From: Anaerolineae bacterium
GTDB lineage: Bacteria; Chloroflexota; Anaerolineae; Aggregatilineales; UBA2796
Assembly: GCA_019637555.1 (NCBI GenBank)
Contig: JAHBVK010000041.1
Location: 1 to 60,639 of the forward strand
Direction of reading: 5' to 3'
DNA length: 60,639 nt
The translations under genes were made by a program, and so were the position numbers. This document shows positions 52,036 to 60,639 of the stretch, one piece after another. The notes beneath the pieces are model-generated. The model was not told where the DNA came from and made no database searches. It saw only the letters and a program-made list of their open reading frames with translations. Numbering within the stretch: position 1 is the stretch's first letter; each line of letters starts with the position of its first letter.

Positions 52036-53526
52036 TTAGAACTGGCTCCACAGCGCCTGATTGTAGACTTCGTGGTGGAACTGCACTTCCGCCTGCTTGA
52101 TCAATGTACCGAGGGCGCGCGGGCAGCGATCCGCTTGCATCTGCTTGAGAGAGGCAAAGCGCGACTGTACATCTGCACCGAGCAGCGAGGTGATGTACTT
52201 GCTCTTGCTGAAGCCTTCGATGCCATCATAGATGTTGTCGTAGAGCACGGCATCACGACGCGGCGGCTTGCTGGGAAGCGTGCCTTCCAGACCGGTCTTG
52301 AGCAGGGCGTAGAGCGCCATATAGATATTGGCGTCGGGAGCGATGGAGCGTACTTCGACGCGCTGTGAACGCTCGTTGCCGATGGGGATACGCACCATCG
52401 AACCACGATCAATCGGTGACGCCTTGATCTGGTTGGGCGCTTCAAAGTGCGGATCCAGACGGCGGTACGAATTGGCGCTGGAGTTGAGGATCAAGCAAAT
52501 GTCCAGCGCGTGGTTGAGGATGCGTCCGATGAAGTCCCAACCTGCTGAGGAGAGGCTGTCCTGACCATTGGGATCCCAGAAGATGTTGGTCTTGCCCTTC
52601 GACACCGACAGGTTGGTGTGCATACCGCTACCGTTGATTCCGGTGACGGGCTTGGGCAGGAAGCTGGCGGTCAGACCGAGGCGGAAAGCCACCTGACGCG
52701 ACAGCAGTTTATAGAGCTGTACCTGATCAGCGGCGATGCTGGCTTCAGTATAGGAGTAGTTCATCTCGAACTGCGAAGGCGCAACTTCGGGGTGATCTTT
52801 CTCGTTGGCGAAGCCGAGCGCACGCTGCACTTCGGCGGCGGTGTCGATGAAGCTGCGCAGCGGATCGCCGGGGAGCGAGTGATAGTAACCGCCGCTGGTG
52901 ACGAACTCGAACTTGCCCGTCGAGGCATATTCCTGCTCGGCTTGCAGACCCTTGAACAGGAAGCCTTCGATCTCATTAGCGGCGTTGCAGGTCAAGCCTT
53001 GTGAGTCATAAAGTTCCGACAGGAACAGCTTCAAGCGCGAACGCATATCCGCCAGATAGGGCGAACCATCGCGCTCCAGCACTTCGCCGAAGACCAGCAC
53101 TTTACCGGGCGAGAAAATATCGGCGGGCAGCCAGTAGAAAGCTGACCAGTCCAGCGCCAGACGCAGGTCTGATTCTTTCTGCTGTGAGAACCCACGAATC
53201 GAGGAACCGTCGAAGGTCAGATTGTCGTAGGACTTGAGCAAGAATTTCTTGTCATAGTCCAGCATGTGCAGACGACCTTCCAAGTCGGTGAAGCAAACGG
53301 TCACCGCCTTGACGCCCTTTTCATCGGCGAGATCGCGCAGGCGATCTTCTTGAATCTTGTGCGCTGCTACCCGATCCGAACGCTGTGCTTTCGCCTTGAG
53401 ATTGCGTTCTTCCAGTTCTTCATACGGAATTTCGAGGAAGTCACGAAGTGCCACGGTTGATGTTCGCTTTCTGTTTAATGGGAAAAAACTCACAAGCAAT
53501 TTTAGGACTTTGTTATAGAAAGACAT
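52036..53526 (-). CDS. glnA: Glutamine synthetase, type I
   Basis: 496 residues. The FTDLEGRLHM and FDGSSIRGF N-terminal blocks, the metal/Glu site EVAPSQFEMNY, the ATP/ammonium site GINGSGMHTNLS, NSYRRLDPHFEAPNQI and the C-terminal RVEVRSIAPDANIYMALYALL are diagnostic. Converts glutamate, ATP and ammonia to glutamine. The Tyr-adenylylation block (NLYDLP) of GSI-beta is not seen, so feedback (GSI-alpha-like) regulation is more likely. The first 24 residues (MSFYNKVLKLLVSFFPLNRK) are unusual; GTG 53454 may be the real start. Neither has a good ribosome site. Confidence 0.93.
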   Translation of the reverse strand: MSFYNKVLKLLVSFFPLNRKRTSTVALRDFLEIPYEELEERNLKAKAQRSDRVAAHKIQEDRLRDLADEKGVKAVTVCFTDLEGRLHMLDYDKKFLLKSYDNLTFDGSSIRGFSQQKESDLRLALDWSAFYWLPADIFSPGKVLVFGEVLERDGSPYLADMRSRLKLFLSELYDSQGLTCNAANEIEGFLFKGLQAEQEYASTGKFEFVTSGGYYHSLPGDPLRSFIDTAAEVQRALGFANEKDHPEVAPSQFEMNYSYTEASIAADQVQLYKLLSRQVAFRLGLTASFLPKPVTGINGSGMHTNLSVSKGKTNIFWDPNGQDSLSSAGWDFIGRILNHALDICLILNSSANSYRRLDPHFEAPNQIKASPIDRGSMVRIPIGNERSQRVEVRSIAPDANIYMALYALLKTGLEGTLPSKPPRRDAVLYDNIYDGIEGFSKSKYITSLLGADVQSRFASLKQMQADRCPRALGTLIKQAEVQFHHEVYNQALWSQF

Positions 53527-54056
53527 GGGTTGAGATGCACAGGCAATTTGACGAAAATTCTGTATTTTTTGCCGAAAAATGATCCGATTGACTCAAAATC
53601 CATGAAAAAAGCACAAAAATCGAGACAAAAAACTATGAACTGACCAGTTTTCGCCTAAGCCGCATGATCCGAGAATCGGCGGCGATAGGTATACATCGTG
53701 TGAGCTTCGGGGAAGTACTGACACGTTTTAATTGCACGGAGGCGCTATGCCAGCGAAGTATGCGATCTGCGCATGGGTTCAACCGACGAGGGAGTGTTCA
53801 CAAACCTATTAACCGAGCTATCTGGCACGTAAATTCATAGACTTTTCACGCCACATTACGGCTATCGCTATAAACTATATGTCAGAGTGCTAAAACGGTT
53901 AACTACCGTTCTAATGATCGCATTAGTTATCGGGAAGACTGTCTGTGGCGACGTAGCAACTTCGACACTAGAGCGAATTTCGTTGTCCGCAAGTCCAGAC
54001 TCCATCTTGCTCATCGTAATCAACATCATCATCTGGCACTAGGGAGTAAGGCTTCA
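53527..54056. other. 530-bp intergenic region with a possible 21-residue ORF
   Basis: Between glnA and the histidine kinase. A short frame at 53747-53812 (MPAKYAICAWVQPTRECSQTY) has GGAGG 4 nt before its ATG; it could be a leader peptide or chance. ATCCGAGAATCGGCGG near 53668 is a partial palindrome. No riboswitch or tRNA is recognised. AGGGAGTAAG just before 54057 is the kinase ribosome site. Confidence 0.35.
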
Positions 54057-55925
54057 ATGTCACTCAGGACGAAAATATTCCTATCGCTAATATGTATCGC
54101 TGTTATTCCATTAGCTCTTTTCGGCGCTTTTGCCAACGCAACCTCCACCGATAACCTCGTATCCATCGAACGTGACGCTTTGCGCAGCGGTCTTGACAGC
54201 GCCCAGCGCGTACTCAGCGACGTGCAAAGGAATCTGGCGGGATACATTCACGACTACACACAATGGGATGAACTGCACGATCAGGTGGTTGTTGATCAGC
54301 CCGATCCTGTATGGATGCAGATTAATCTTGCGCCAGAGACCCCCACCTCGACCTACAACACATTCAACCTCGACCTGCTGGGGATGTGGAACTACAAGAA
54401 CGACCTCGTTTACAGTGCGGGTGCCATCGATGAGGTGACAGTTCGCCTCAAAGATGTGATCAGCAGCGCGACCAAAACCGAAGCTACCCAAACCAGACTG
54501 CTATCGTTAGGCAGCGATGTTTATGTGGTGGCAGTGTCCGCGATCCGCACCAGCGCGTTCACAGACCCACAGGGCATCCTACTGGTTGGGCGCATATTGG
54601 GAGCGGAGGACACGGCGTCCATTGCTGCGCTGACAGGTTACGATGCTGCTCTATACAAAGGTGCTCGCCTGATCGCTGGTCCGGTGACACAGCTTCCACT
54701 ACCCGAGGATAACGAACTGCTGGATGCCATCAGCAATGACCAGTACCACTACGATCAGCAAGATAAAGGTTATGCATTAGCCTTTGCGCCGATCACCGAT
54801 GAGAACGGTGACTACACGGTGACGCTGGTCATCTGGCGCTCACGCGCGGCGCTAGAAACATCACAGTCATCGCTGAGTACCACGCTGGCGCTGGCGGTAG
54901 GCGTGGGCACAATACTGGCAATTCTAGTGGCAATGGTGCTCGGCGGATCCATTGTTGCGCCGCTGAACCAGATGGCAGCCAATGCCGACAATATCGCGGC
55001 GGGCAATTACGGACAGCGCATCAACGTGCAGAACCTGTCTAATGACGAATTGCTGACTTTGGCGAATGCATTCAACGCCATGACGGATCAGCTTGCCCAA
55101 CGCATCGACGAACTGAAGTACAAAGTTGATGAAATCGACGAGAAGAACCGTGCTTTGCGAATCGCTACTGCCAAGGCGGAAGAAGTGGCGCGACTGCGCG
55201 GTGAGTTTCTTGCCACCATGTCGCACGAGCTGCGTACACCGCTAAACGCCATCATCGGTTTTAGCGATGTGCTGTTGATGGGACTGGGCGGCGCTCTCAA
55301 TCAGGCACAACAGCATCAGGTTGAGCGTCTCAAGGAAAACGGCAACCGCTTGCTGACACTGATCAATGATGTGCTGGATATCAGCCGCATCGAAGCCGGT
55401 CGCATCGAAATTGCTTCGGAGTCGTTCGCGCCTGCCGCCATGCTAGAGCGGATTTCCGAGCAAATGCAGGTACTGGCGGCACAGAAGCAGATCAACTTCC
55501 TGACCGTGATTTCGCCATCCATCCCGCCGACGCTGGTGGGCGATGAAAAGCGACTGGAACAGGTGATCGTCAATTTGCTTTCCAACGCCTTCAAGTTCAC
55601 AGATAAAGGGTCGGTCAACCTCGAAGCAACGTGTGCATCCAGTGAAACATGGTCAATCGCCGTGCGGGACAGCGGTATTGGTATTCCACCGCATGCGCTT
55701 GACCTTATTTTCGAGCCGTTCCGTCAAGTTGATGGCAGTTCCAAGCGCAGCTACTCCGGAAGCGGTTTGGGACTAGCTATCGCACAGCAACTCATTCAAT
55801 CAATGGGAGGAAAGATCACTGTAAGCAGCGAGTTGGGTAAGGGTAGCACCTTCACCATCACGCTGCCGCAAATACTTGCTGACAACACAGCCCTTCAACC
55901 TAAATCACAACAGCAAGGAGCTTAA
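54057..55925 (+). CDS. CHASE4-type sensor histidine kinase
   Basis: 622 residues. Signal-anchor helix (IFLSLICIAVIPLALFGAF, about 6-25), an extracytoplasmic domain with CHASE4-like features (GYIHDYTQWDELHDQVV; LGMWNYKNDLVYSAG), a second membrane segment (TLALAVGVGTILAILVAMVLG, about 277-300), HAMP, a coiled coil (DELKYKVDEIDEKNRALRIA), HisKA with His390 (TMSHELRTPLNAIIG) and HATPase (NLLSNAFKFTDKG; VRDSGIGIP; GSGLGLAIAQQLI). All catalytic boxes are intact. It heads a run of three receiver genes in the same direction. Confidence 0.92.
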   Translation: MSLRTKIFLSLICIAVIPLALFGAFANATSTDNLVSIERDALRSGLDSAQRVLSDVQRNLAGYIHDYTQWDELHDQVVVDQPDPVWMQINLAPETPTSTYNTFNLDLLGMWNYKNDLVYSAGAIDEVTVRLKDVISSATKTEATQTRLLSLGSDVYVVAVSAIRTSAFTDPQGILLVGRILGAEDTASIAALTGYDAALYKGARLIAGPVTQLPLPEDNELLDAISNDQYHYDQQDKGYALAFAPITDENGDYTVTLVIWRSRAALETSQSSLSTTLALAVGVGTILAILVAMVLGGSIVAPLNQMAANADNIAAGNYGQRINVQNLSNDELLTLANAFNAMTDQLAQRIDELKYKVDEIDEKNRALRIATAKAEEVARLRGEFLATMSHELRTPLNAIIGFSDVLLMGLGGALNQAQQHQVERLKENGNRLLTLINDVLDISRIEAGRIEIASESFAPAAMLERISEQMQVLAAQKQINFLTVISPSIPPTLVGDEKRLEQVIVNLLSNAFKFTDKGSVNLEATCASSETWSIAVRDSGIGIPPHALDLIFEPFRQVDGSSKRSYSGSGLGLAIAQQLIQSMGGKITVSSELGKGSTFTITLPQILADNTALQPKSQQQGA

Positions 55926-55933
55926 GTAACGCC

Positions 55934-56359
55934 GTGCTAGATTGGCAACATCCAAGAGATTGGTCGGTGCTCGTCGTCGATGACGAGCCGGACAATCTTG
56001 ACCTGATCGTACTGTATTTCAATTATCTGGGCGCAACGGTGAGATCGGCATTGAACGGTCCTAGCGGGTTGCGCTGCTTGCAGGGATTCCAGCCCGATTT
56101 GATCATGCTGGATCTGTCGATGCCCCAAATGGACGGCTGGGAACTGCTGCAAATCCTGCGCTCAATGCCGTCACTGCGGCATGTTCCTATCGTGGCGCTG
56201 ACTGCCCACGCCATGCCCGCAGACAAAATCAAGGTGAAGGAAGCTGGATTCGACGGCTACATCACCAAACCACTGAACCTGCCTAACTTTATGGCTAACC
56301 TGCGTCAAACGTTAACGACGTTCAACAGTCCTAAGGAGATACTCAATGCAAGGTTGTGA
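55934..56359 (+). CDS. Single-domain response regulator (receiver) 1
   Basis: 141 residues, receiver only. DDEPD (16-20), phospho-acceptor D60 (LIMLDLSMPQMDG), T90 (ALTAHA) and K112 (TKPLN). Start GTG 55934, 8 nt after the kinase stop. No output domain. CheY/Spo0F-like relay or scaffold role with the kinase is inferred. Confidence 0.9.
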   Translation: MLDWQHPRDWSVLVVDDEPDNLDLIVLYFNYLGATVRSALNGPSGLRCLQGFQPDLIMLDLSMPQMDGWELLQILRSMPSLRHVPIVALTAHAMPADKIKVKEAGFDGYITKPLNLPNFMANLRQTLTTFNSPKEILNARL

Positions 56360-56753
56360 ATGGCGAGTGTTGATCGTCGAGGATGAGGTCGATAGTCTGG
56401 AGTTGATGCAAATGCTGCTCGGTCATCAGGGCATCTGCAGTCGGGGCGTTCAAAATGCGGAAGATGCCCTATTGATGATCGAAGAACTCAAACCAACATT
56501 GATCCTCATCGACCTTGCCCTACCCACGATGGATGGCTGGGAGCTGTTGCGCAAAATGCAGCAGAATTCGCTGAGTCGAGATGTCCCCAAAGTAGCCACC
56601 ACCGCTTACCACACACCACTGCTGGCGACACGTGCCATTGCAGCAGGCTTCGCCGCTTTCTTGCCCAAGCCGATTGATGCGGTCAATTTTGTGCACGATC
56701 TCGGAGAGGTTGTCGGCAAGCACTACGCTGCTGACGTTTCTGCGGCAAACTGA
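56346..56753 (+). CDS. Single-domain response regulator (receiver) 2
   Basis: 135 residues, receiver only. EDEVDS (12-17), D56 (LILIDLALPTMDGW), TTAYHT and KPIDA (Lys). It overlaps the first receiver by 14 nt, so it is translationally coupled. No output domain. Confidence 0.9.
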   Translation: MQGCEWRVLIVEDEVDSLELMQMLLGHQGICSRGVQNAEDALLMIEELKPTLILIDLALPTMDGWELLRKMQQNSLSRDVPKVATTAYHTPLLATRAIAAGFAAFLPKPIDAVNFVHDLGEVVGKHYAADVSAAN

Positions 56754-56806
56754 CGGAGTCGGGCAAATCGCAGCGCCGTATTGTTAGCTGGAGGGAGGAG
56801 GGTGTA

Positions 56807-57223
56807 ATGATGAGCGCATCGGAGAATGTGAAGCCTAGTGTCTTAGTGACCGATGATGATCGTGATAACCGTGAGTTGTTCAAGCTGGTGATGACGAAGG
56901 CTGGTTATGAGGTAGTAGAAGCTGTTAACGGTGAAGAAGCATTGACGATCTTAGATAAGCGCAGTTTCACGCTGTTGATTCTGGATCTGCAAATGCCGCA
57001 TGTGAATGGCACAACAGTACTTAAAACGGTGCGGGCAAACCCGAAATTCGACCGCATGAAGATCATCGTAGCGACGGCAAATGCACATATGACGCTAGTA
57101 GAAGTGGATGATTTAGCCGACTACGTGATCCAAAAACCTGTTGACTTCATCGAGTTCATCCACCTAGCAGAACGGCTGCGTGTTCTGCCCTATCCGCTGG
57201 GAGTTCAAAAGATCTATCCGTAG
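56807..57223 (+). CDS. Single-domain response regulator (receiver) 3
   Basis: 138 residues, receiver only. DDDRDN (16-21), D60 (LLILDLQMPHVNG), ATANA and QKPVD (Lys). GGAGGGAGGA is ahead of ATG 56807. The three receivers are clearly diverged paralogues. It converges with yvcK. Confidence 0.9.
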   Translation: MMSASENVKPSVLVTDDDRDNRELFKLVMTKAGYEVVEAVNGEEALTILDKRSFTLLILDLQMPHVNGTTVLKTVRANPKFDRMKIIVATANAHMTLVEVDDLADYVIQKPVDFIEFIHLAERLRVLPYPLGVQKIYP

Positions 57224-57227
57224 GTGG

Positions 57228-58583
57228 CTATTTGCCAATGCTCTCGCTGTGTCTGTGCGCTGCCCATAGCTGGATCAACTGCTGCCCCAACTTATCGGGA
57301 CTATGACGCCACGGACGCTGCGGATCAGTGAGATCAGCTTCGACCAATTCGTAGCGAGTGCGGATGTCGTGATCGGCAGGGGTGGCTGGCACATAGCGGG
57401 TATTGGGTCCGGCATTCTGTTCGGGGTAGGCATTGTTCGCCAGCACGATGGTAAAGACGCCGCGCCCGATGTGCTTTTCTATTGCCAGCACATGATCGGC
57501 AACGTTGAAGTTATCCGTTTCGCCGCGCTGGGTGGCGATGTTGCAAATGTAGACTTTGACGCTGGCGTTGCTAACGCGAATTGCTTCCGCCATGCCATCA
57601 ACCAGCAGATTCGGTAAGATGCTGGTGTACAAACTACCGGGACCAATCACGATCATGTCGGCGCCGAGCAGTGCCCGAATCGAATCAGGATAAGCGCGGG
57701 CGCGGTTCGGTTCCAGAAATACCCGTTCGATGCGCCCGTTAGTATCGGCACCCATCTCGGTGATCTGCGATTCACCGGAGACATGGATCACCGAACCATC
57801 CGGTTTGCGGATTTCCGCGCCGAGGCTGACATCTTGCATGGTGGAGGGAAGTACCCGTCCCTCAATCGCTAACACGCGCCCCGCTTCCACAATCGCCTTA
57901 TCCATGCTGCCAGTGATATTCGCCAGCGCGGTCAGAAACAGATTGCCAAAGCTGTGCCCTTCCAAGCCACCTTCAGCAAAACGGTACTGAAATAGCTGTG
58001 TCATCAAATCTTCGTCATCCGCCAGCGCAGCAATATTATTACGCACATCGCCGGGGGGCAGCACGCCGAATTCGCGACGTAGTTTGCCGGAGCTGCCACC
58101 GTCATCCGCCATGGTCACGACTGCTGTGATTTGCGAAGTTTCCGCCTTCATGCCACGCAGAACGGAGGGCAAACCCGTGCCGCCGCCGAGTGCCACCAAC
58201 CTGATCCCGTGACCGAGCCGCGCATTTCGGTAGAGCACATCGACTAGTTCGGCGCGCTTATTGGGATCGGATCGTGCCAGTGGAGTGAGGAAAGAGCGGT
58301 TAAGTTCGCGCAGTGCCACGATCAACGCTGCCCCACCAATCAGCAGCGCGATCAGGATACGCCACTCCAAGGGCAGAAACGCCAGCGTCAACAGGCGTAT
58401 AAGATCGGAGGAGCCAGCCGCGTTATAAACGATCACTAACGCCTGTGCGATAGCTATGCTCACCGCCGCCACGCCAATCAACAGCAAAAGCAGCCAGCGT
58501 TTGACACCTAAGCCCGGTGCGAGCCACTTACGCAGTGAGCGCCAGCGTTTAGTCACTGGTTTCAAGACTGAGGAAGACATCAA
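57228..58583 (-). CDS. yvcK: YvcK/CofD-like gluconeogenesis factor with N-terminal membrane segments
   Basis: 451 residues. Two hydrophobic segments near the start (WLLLLLIGVAAVSIAIAQALVIVY and LPLEWRILIALLIGGAALIVAL) precede the YvcK domain: LVALGGGTGLPSVLRGMK, TAVVTMADDGGSSGKLRREFGVLPPGDVRNNIAALADDEDLM, EGHSFGNLFLTAL and DMIVIGPGSLYTSILPNLLV. The glycine-rich nucleotide-sugar (UDP-GlcNAc) site is present. The membrane extension is not found in the canonical cytoplasmic protein. The upstream gene's stop overlaps this start by 4 nt. Confidence 0.9.
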   Translation of the reverse strand: MMSSSVLKPVTKRWRSLRKWLAPGLGVKRWLLLLLIGVAAVSIAIAQALVIVYNAAGSSDLIRLLTLAFLPLEWRILIALLIGGAALIVALRELNRSFLTPLARSDPNKRAELVDVLYRNARLGHGIRLVALGGGTGLPSVLRGMKAETSQITAVVTMADDGGSSGKLRREFGVLPPGDVRNNIAALADDEDLMTQLFQYRFAEGGLEGHSFGNLFLTALANITGSMDKAIVEAGRVLAIEGRVLPSTMQDVSLGAEIRKPDGSVIHVSGESQITEMGADTNGRIERVFLEPNRARAYPDSIRALLGADMIVIGPGSLYTSILPNLLVDGMAEAIRVSNASVKVYICNIATQRGETDNFNVADHVLAIEKHIGRGVFTIVLANNAYPEQNAGPNTRYVPATPADHDIRTRYELVEADLTDPQRPWRHSPDKLGQQLIQLWAAHRHSESIGK

Positions 58584-59269
58584 GGTTGCGATATAAATAC
58601 CCTGCGGCGAATAATGCCAATCATCACCAAGATCAGTATAGCACCAGTGCCAGCCAGCGCACCTGCCGTGATCGCGGCGTCCTGCCAGAAACGGATCGGG
58701 AACAGGCGGATCAAAGTATCGCTAAACTCGAACGTCCATGTTCCCTGACTGAAGAACAGATTGTGGAAGGAGTCGAAGAAACGATCCCAATCGAGCAGCA
58801 GATAGACGACCAGCGCCACTAACAAGATCAGCAGCAAGCCTGCACCCTGCGCCATGCCCAAGCGCCACGCCACGCGCCCAGCGTGATCGCGCCATGCCAG
58901 CGCGGTGATCGCGGCGAACATCAGCACACCGATCAGCAAGCCAGCCATCGCTAGCTGGATCACGTGCTTGACATCGACCATGTGACTCAGTTCCCGATCC
59001 GTGTACAGCGGACGACCATCAGCGAAGGTCTGATCACCGAGATAGTCGATGCCCGCGCCGTTGAGTAGGTATTGCATCGCCAGCGGCGCTAACTTCAAGC
59101 GATCTTCGAGCGTGAAGCCATAAGGATCGGCGGGAAAGTCAGGTTTGTTGTACTCGATCTGGAGATAGGTGTCGGTCATCAGCACGCGGATCGCGCCGAG
59201 GATCAGCAGCGTAGGCACAAGGATGATCAGGATCAGATGAAGCAGGCGGTGAGATAAAGTGGTGGTCAT
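58580..59269 (-). CDS. TIGR01906-type (DUF1461) integral membrane protein
   Basis: 229 residues, about five membrane segments. RVLMTDTYLQIEYNKPDFPADPYGF and RELSHMVDVKHVIQLAM are characteristic of the TIGR01906 family, and HNLFFSQGTWTFEFSDTLIRLFPIRFW is another recurrent block. Function unknown. It overlaps yvcK by 4 nt and so is co-transcribed with it. Confidence 0.85.
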   Translation of the reverse strand: MTTTLSHRLLHLILIILVPTLLILGAIRVLMTDTYLQIEYNKPDFPADPYGFTLEDRLKLAPLAMQYLLNGAGIDYLGDQTFADGRPLYTDRELSHMVDVKHVIQLAMAGLLIGVLMFAAITALAWRDHAGRVAWRLGMAQGAGLLLILLVALVVYLLLDWDRFFDSFHNLFFSQGTWTFEFSDTLIRLFPIRFWQDAAITAGALAGTGAILILVMIGIIRRRVFISQP

Positions 59270-59472
59270 TGCGGTGACAATAAGACTCGGTAATCGGATA
59301 ATGGTAAGTCAGTACCATTCTAGCCAATCTTGATGTGCGAGTAGGAAATCTCATGCAACTTCCTACATCTTATAAGTTTCAGAATCATCATTATGGCGGA
59401 TCAGGCGCATCCCTGTTTTGACTGTGTGTTACAATCGGGTCGCAAGTAGTCTGGTTTGAGATTCTACATCGA

Positions 59473-60639
59473 GTGAGCACTGTGGTAAGTTCGACTGCTC
59501 CACGCAGCTTTCAACTGGAACAAGCCTTTATCGCTAATCCTAGCAGCGGCGGTAACGGTGCGGGAATGCGTATCCTCGCCAGCACTTACGGGTTGAAGCG
59601 CGAATTAATCCCTGAGTTTACGCGCGCAGCGTTCATCGCACCGCCGCCGCTACGTCCGGGTACGAGCTTCAACGATGCCATGCCCACAAGCTTCGGCATC
59701 TTTCGCGGCGAGACGGTAGATTACATCTTCGCGCGGGCGCAGCGCCTACCTGATGGTACGCCCGTCGCTCACTATATGCCGATGCCCGCTGCGGCACTGC
59801 GCTGGCTGGCTGGTAACTTGATCTCGCTGCACGCATGGATCGAGTCCCCCATTGCGCAGACCCCGCTAGGCGACATTCAGCCGTTTCATTTCGAGCCGAC
59901 GCCGCCGGATTACGACGCGCAAAATGAAGCACTGCTCTCGCTGATGCGCTACACGGGCAGCAAAACAGCCTTCGTCGGCAGCATGTTCGCGGCGCTGATC
60001 CAGGCGATGGGTGTCGGTGTACTCAATGCGCCGCCGTCGCTGCCGGATCGGTTGATGTTCGTTCAGGGTTTGCTGATGCTGCTGCCCGTACCCGCCCGCG
60101 TAGCGATCACCTTTGCTTCCAGCGTGGGCGATTCAGCTCAGGTACGCAGCCAATTCAAGTTCTTTGATACGCCAAGTTTTCCGCCTAACTTCGTGGTTTT
60201 TGATTGGGCAAACCGCAAGATCATCGGGGAAGCGCCGGAACACGTCTACAGCAAGTTCATCATCTCGCAGTTGCGGCTGGATACGTCAGTCGTGGTCGAG
60301 CACACCGAGAAACTCGGACGTACCGCACAGTGGCGTGCTTACCAGAAAGACGATCTGGCGAACGCGCTGGCATGGATTTCGCGCCGTGCCACGCTGGACA
60401 GTGCCGTGATGATGAATCAGCCTGCCGACAGCGCATTGGTGGCAAGTGTGCTGCGCGAAGATCCTACGCTGCCGGACGATCTGCGGCTGATTTATGCCCG
60501 CCACCTGATGACGTTTGCCTTGGCGATGAAAGATCCTGCTCACACCGACATTATCCCGACAGTCTGTGCCCAGAATCGGGAAGTGGCAGACGCGGTGTTC
60601 GCCCAGCTAGAAGCTGCCGCCGCCAAAGCCGATACCTCG
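59473..60639 (+). CDS. Unidentified protein, incomplete at the window end
   Basis: An uninterrupted frame from GTG 59473 runs 389 codons to the last base with no stop. Protein begins MSTVVSSTAPRSFQLEQAFIANPSSGGNGAG and shows a fairly rigid start (GLKRELIPEFTRAAFIAPPPLRPGTSFN), SFGIFRGETVDYIFARAQRLPDGTPVAHYMP and helical, TPR-like or alpha-solenoid-looking later parts (LLSLMRYTGSKTAFVGSMFAALIQAMG). Some features recall GTPase-associated N-terminal domains, but I cannot confirm a family. It is the only reading frame that explains this 1.2 kb. ATG and GTG choices near 59473-59482 are uncertain. Confidence 0.75.
   Translation, partial: MSTVVSSTAPRSFQLEQAFIANPSSGGNGAGMRILASTYGLKRELIPEFTRAAFIAPPPLRPGTSFNDAMPTSFGIFRGETVDYIFARAQRLPDGTPVAHYMPMPAAALRWLAGNLISLHAWIESPIAQTPLGDIQPFHFEPTPPDYDAQNEALLSLMRYTGSKTAFVGSMFAALIQAMGVGVLNAPPSLPDRLMFVQGLLMLLPVPARVAITFASSVGDSAQVRSQFKFFDTPSFPPNFVVFDWANRKIIGEAPEHVYSKFIISQLRLDTSVVVEHTEKLGRTAQWRAYQKDDLANALAWISRRATLDSAVMMNQPADSALVASVLREDPTLPDDLRLIYARHLMTFALAMKDPAHTDIIPTVCAQNREVADAVFAQLEAAAAKADTS

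Overview
The window is ordinary bacterial chromosome from what is most likely a member of the Chloroflexota (Anaerolineae-like). I infer this from the gene mix: a two-piece ChlI/ChlD-type chelatase, a YvcK protein with added membrane segments beside a TIGR01906-type membrane protein, a Thr/Ser/Pro-tailed kinase-like protein, TolB-like propellers, M23 peptidases fused to other domains, and many short palindromic repeats between genes. No rRNA or phylogenetic marker was tested, so the assignment is an inference. Most of the DNA is moderately GC-rich; one block (about 33.4-37.65 kb) is visibly AT-rich and looks acquired.

Layout. 0-1.3 kb: a MNT/HEPN toxin-antitoxin pair cut by the window edge and a thioredoxin-like lipoprotein. 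1.4-4 kb: rsmH, holA and a small ABM-fold protein. 4.1-6.2 kb: chelatase-like AAA+ and VWA genes joined by an A9 run that could allow a -1 frameshift. 6.3-16.5 kb: a small basic protein, a divergent polysaccharide deacetylase, a crotonase/RHH pair, an EamA transporter behind a ykkC-class riboswitch candidate, a fused membrane/spermidine-synthase-like protein, an MFS carrier, a YceI protein and an M23/SH3/TIM-barrel fusion. 16.8-22.4 kb: aminoaldehyde dehydrogenase plus potABC (no substrate-binding protein). A Y1 (RAYT-type) transposase flanked by inverted REP palindromes sits inside this operon. 22.6-24.3 kb: divergent rhodanese/LysR genes and tRNA-Lys. 24.3-33 kb: a predicted pseudokinase, aldo/keto reductase, phosphoesterase, secreted sandwich and propeller proteins, DinB, transglutaminase, and a duplicated repeat-dinB fragment. 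33.5-37.3 kb: the AT-rich island, with an unrecognised protein, two PD-(D/E)XK-like proteins and a trypsin-like protease. 37.7-43.6 kb: a second M23 fusion, 2-oxoacid dehydrogenase E1 alpha and beta split by an inverted acyltransferase gene, and an ECF sigma factor. 43.6-51.9 kb: DUF2892 protein, flavodoxin, ftsH, glpABC and rhomboid. 52-60.6 kb: glutamine synthetase, a CHASE4-type histidine kinase with three single-domain receivers, yvcK, a membrane protein and an unidentified gene running off the end.

How the genes work together. potABC and the aldehyde dehydrogenase suggest polyamine uptake and oxidation. glpABC would oxidise glycerol-3-phosphate at the membrane into the quinone pool. E1 alpha and beta form one dehydrogenase component even though their genes are separated. 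The kinase and three receivers form a signalling cassette with no DNA-binding output.

The most promising unusual items are: (i) the AT-rich island as a candidate undescribed defence or conflict locus; (ii) the REP/RAYT system, with its mobilising enzyme and several paired REP elements in one window; (iii) the A9 slippery junction between the chelatase genes; and (iv) the ykkC-class leader on the EamA gene.
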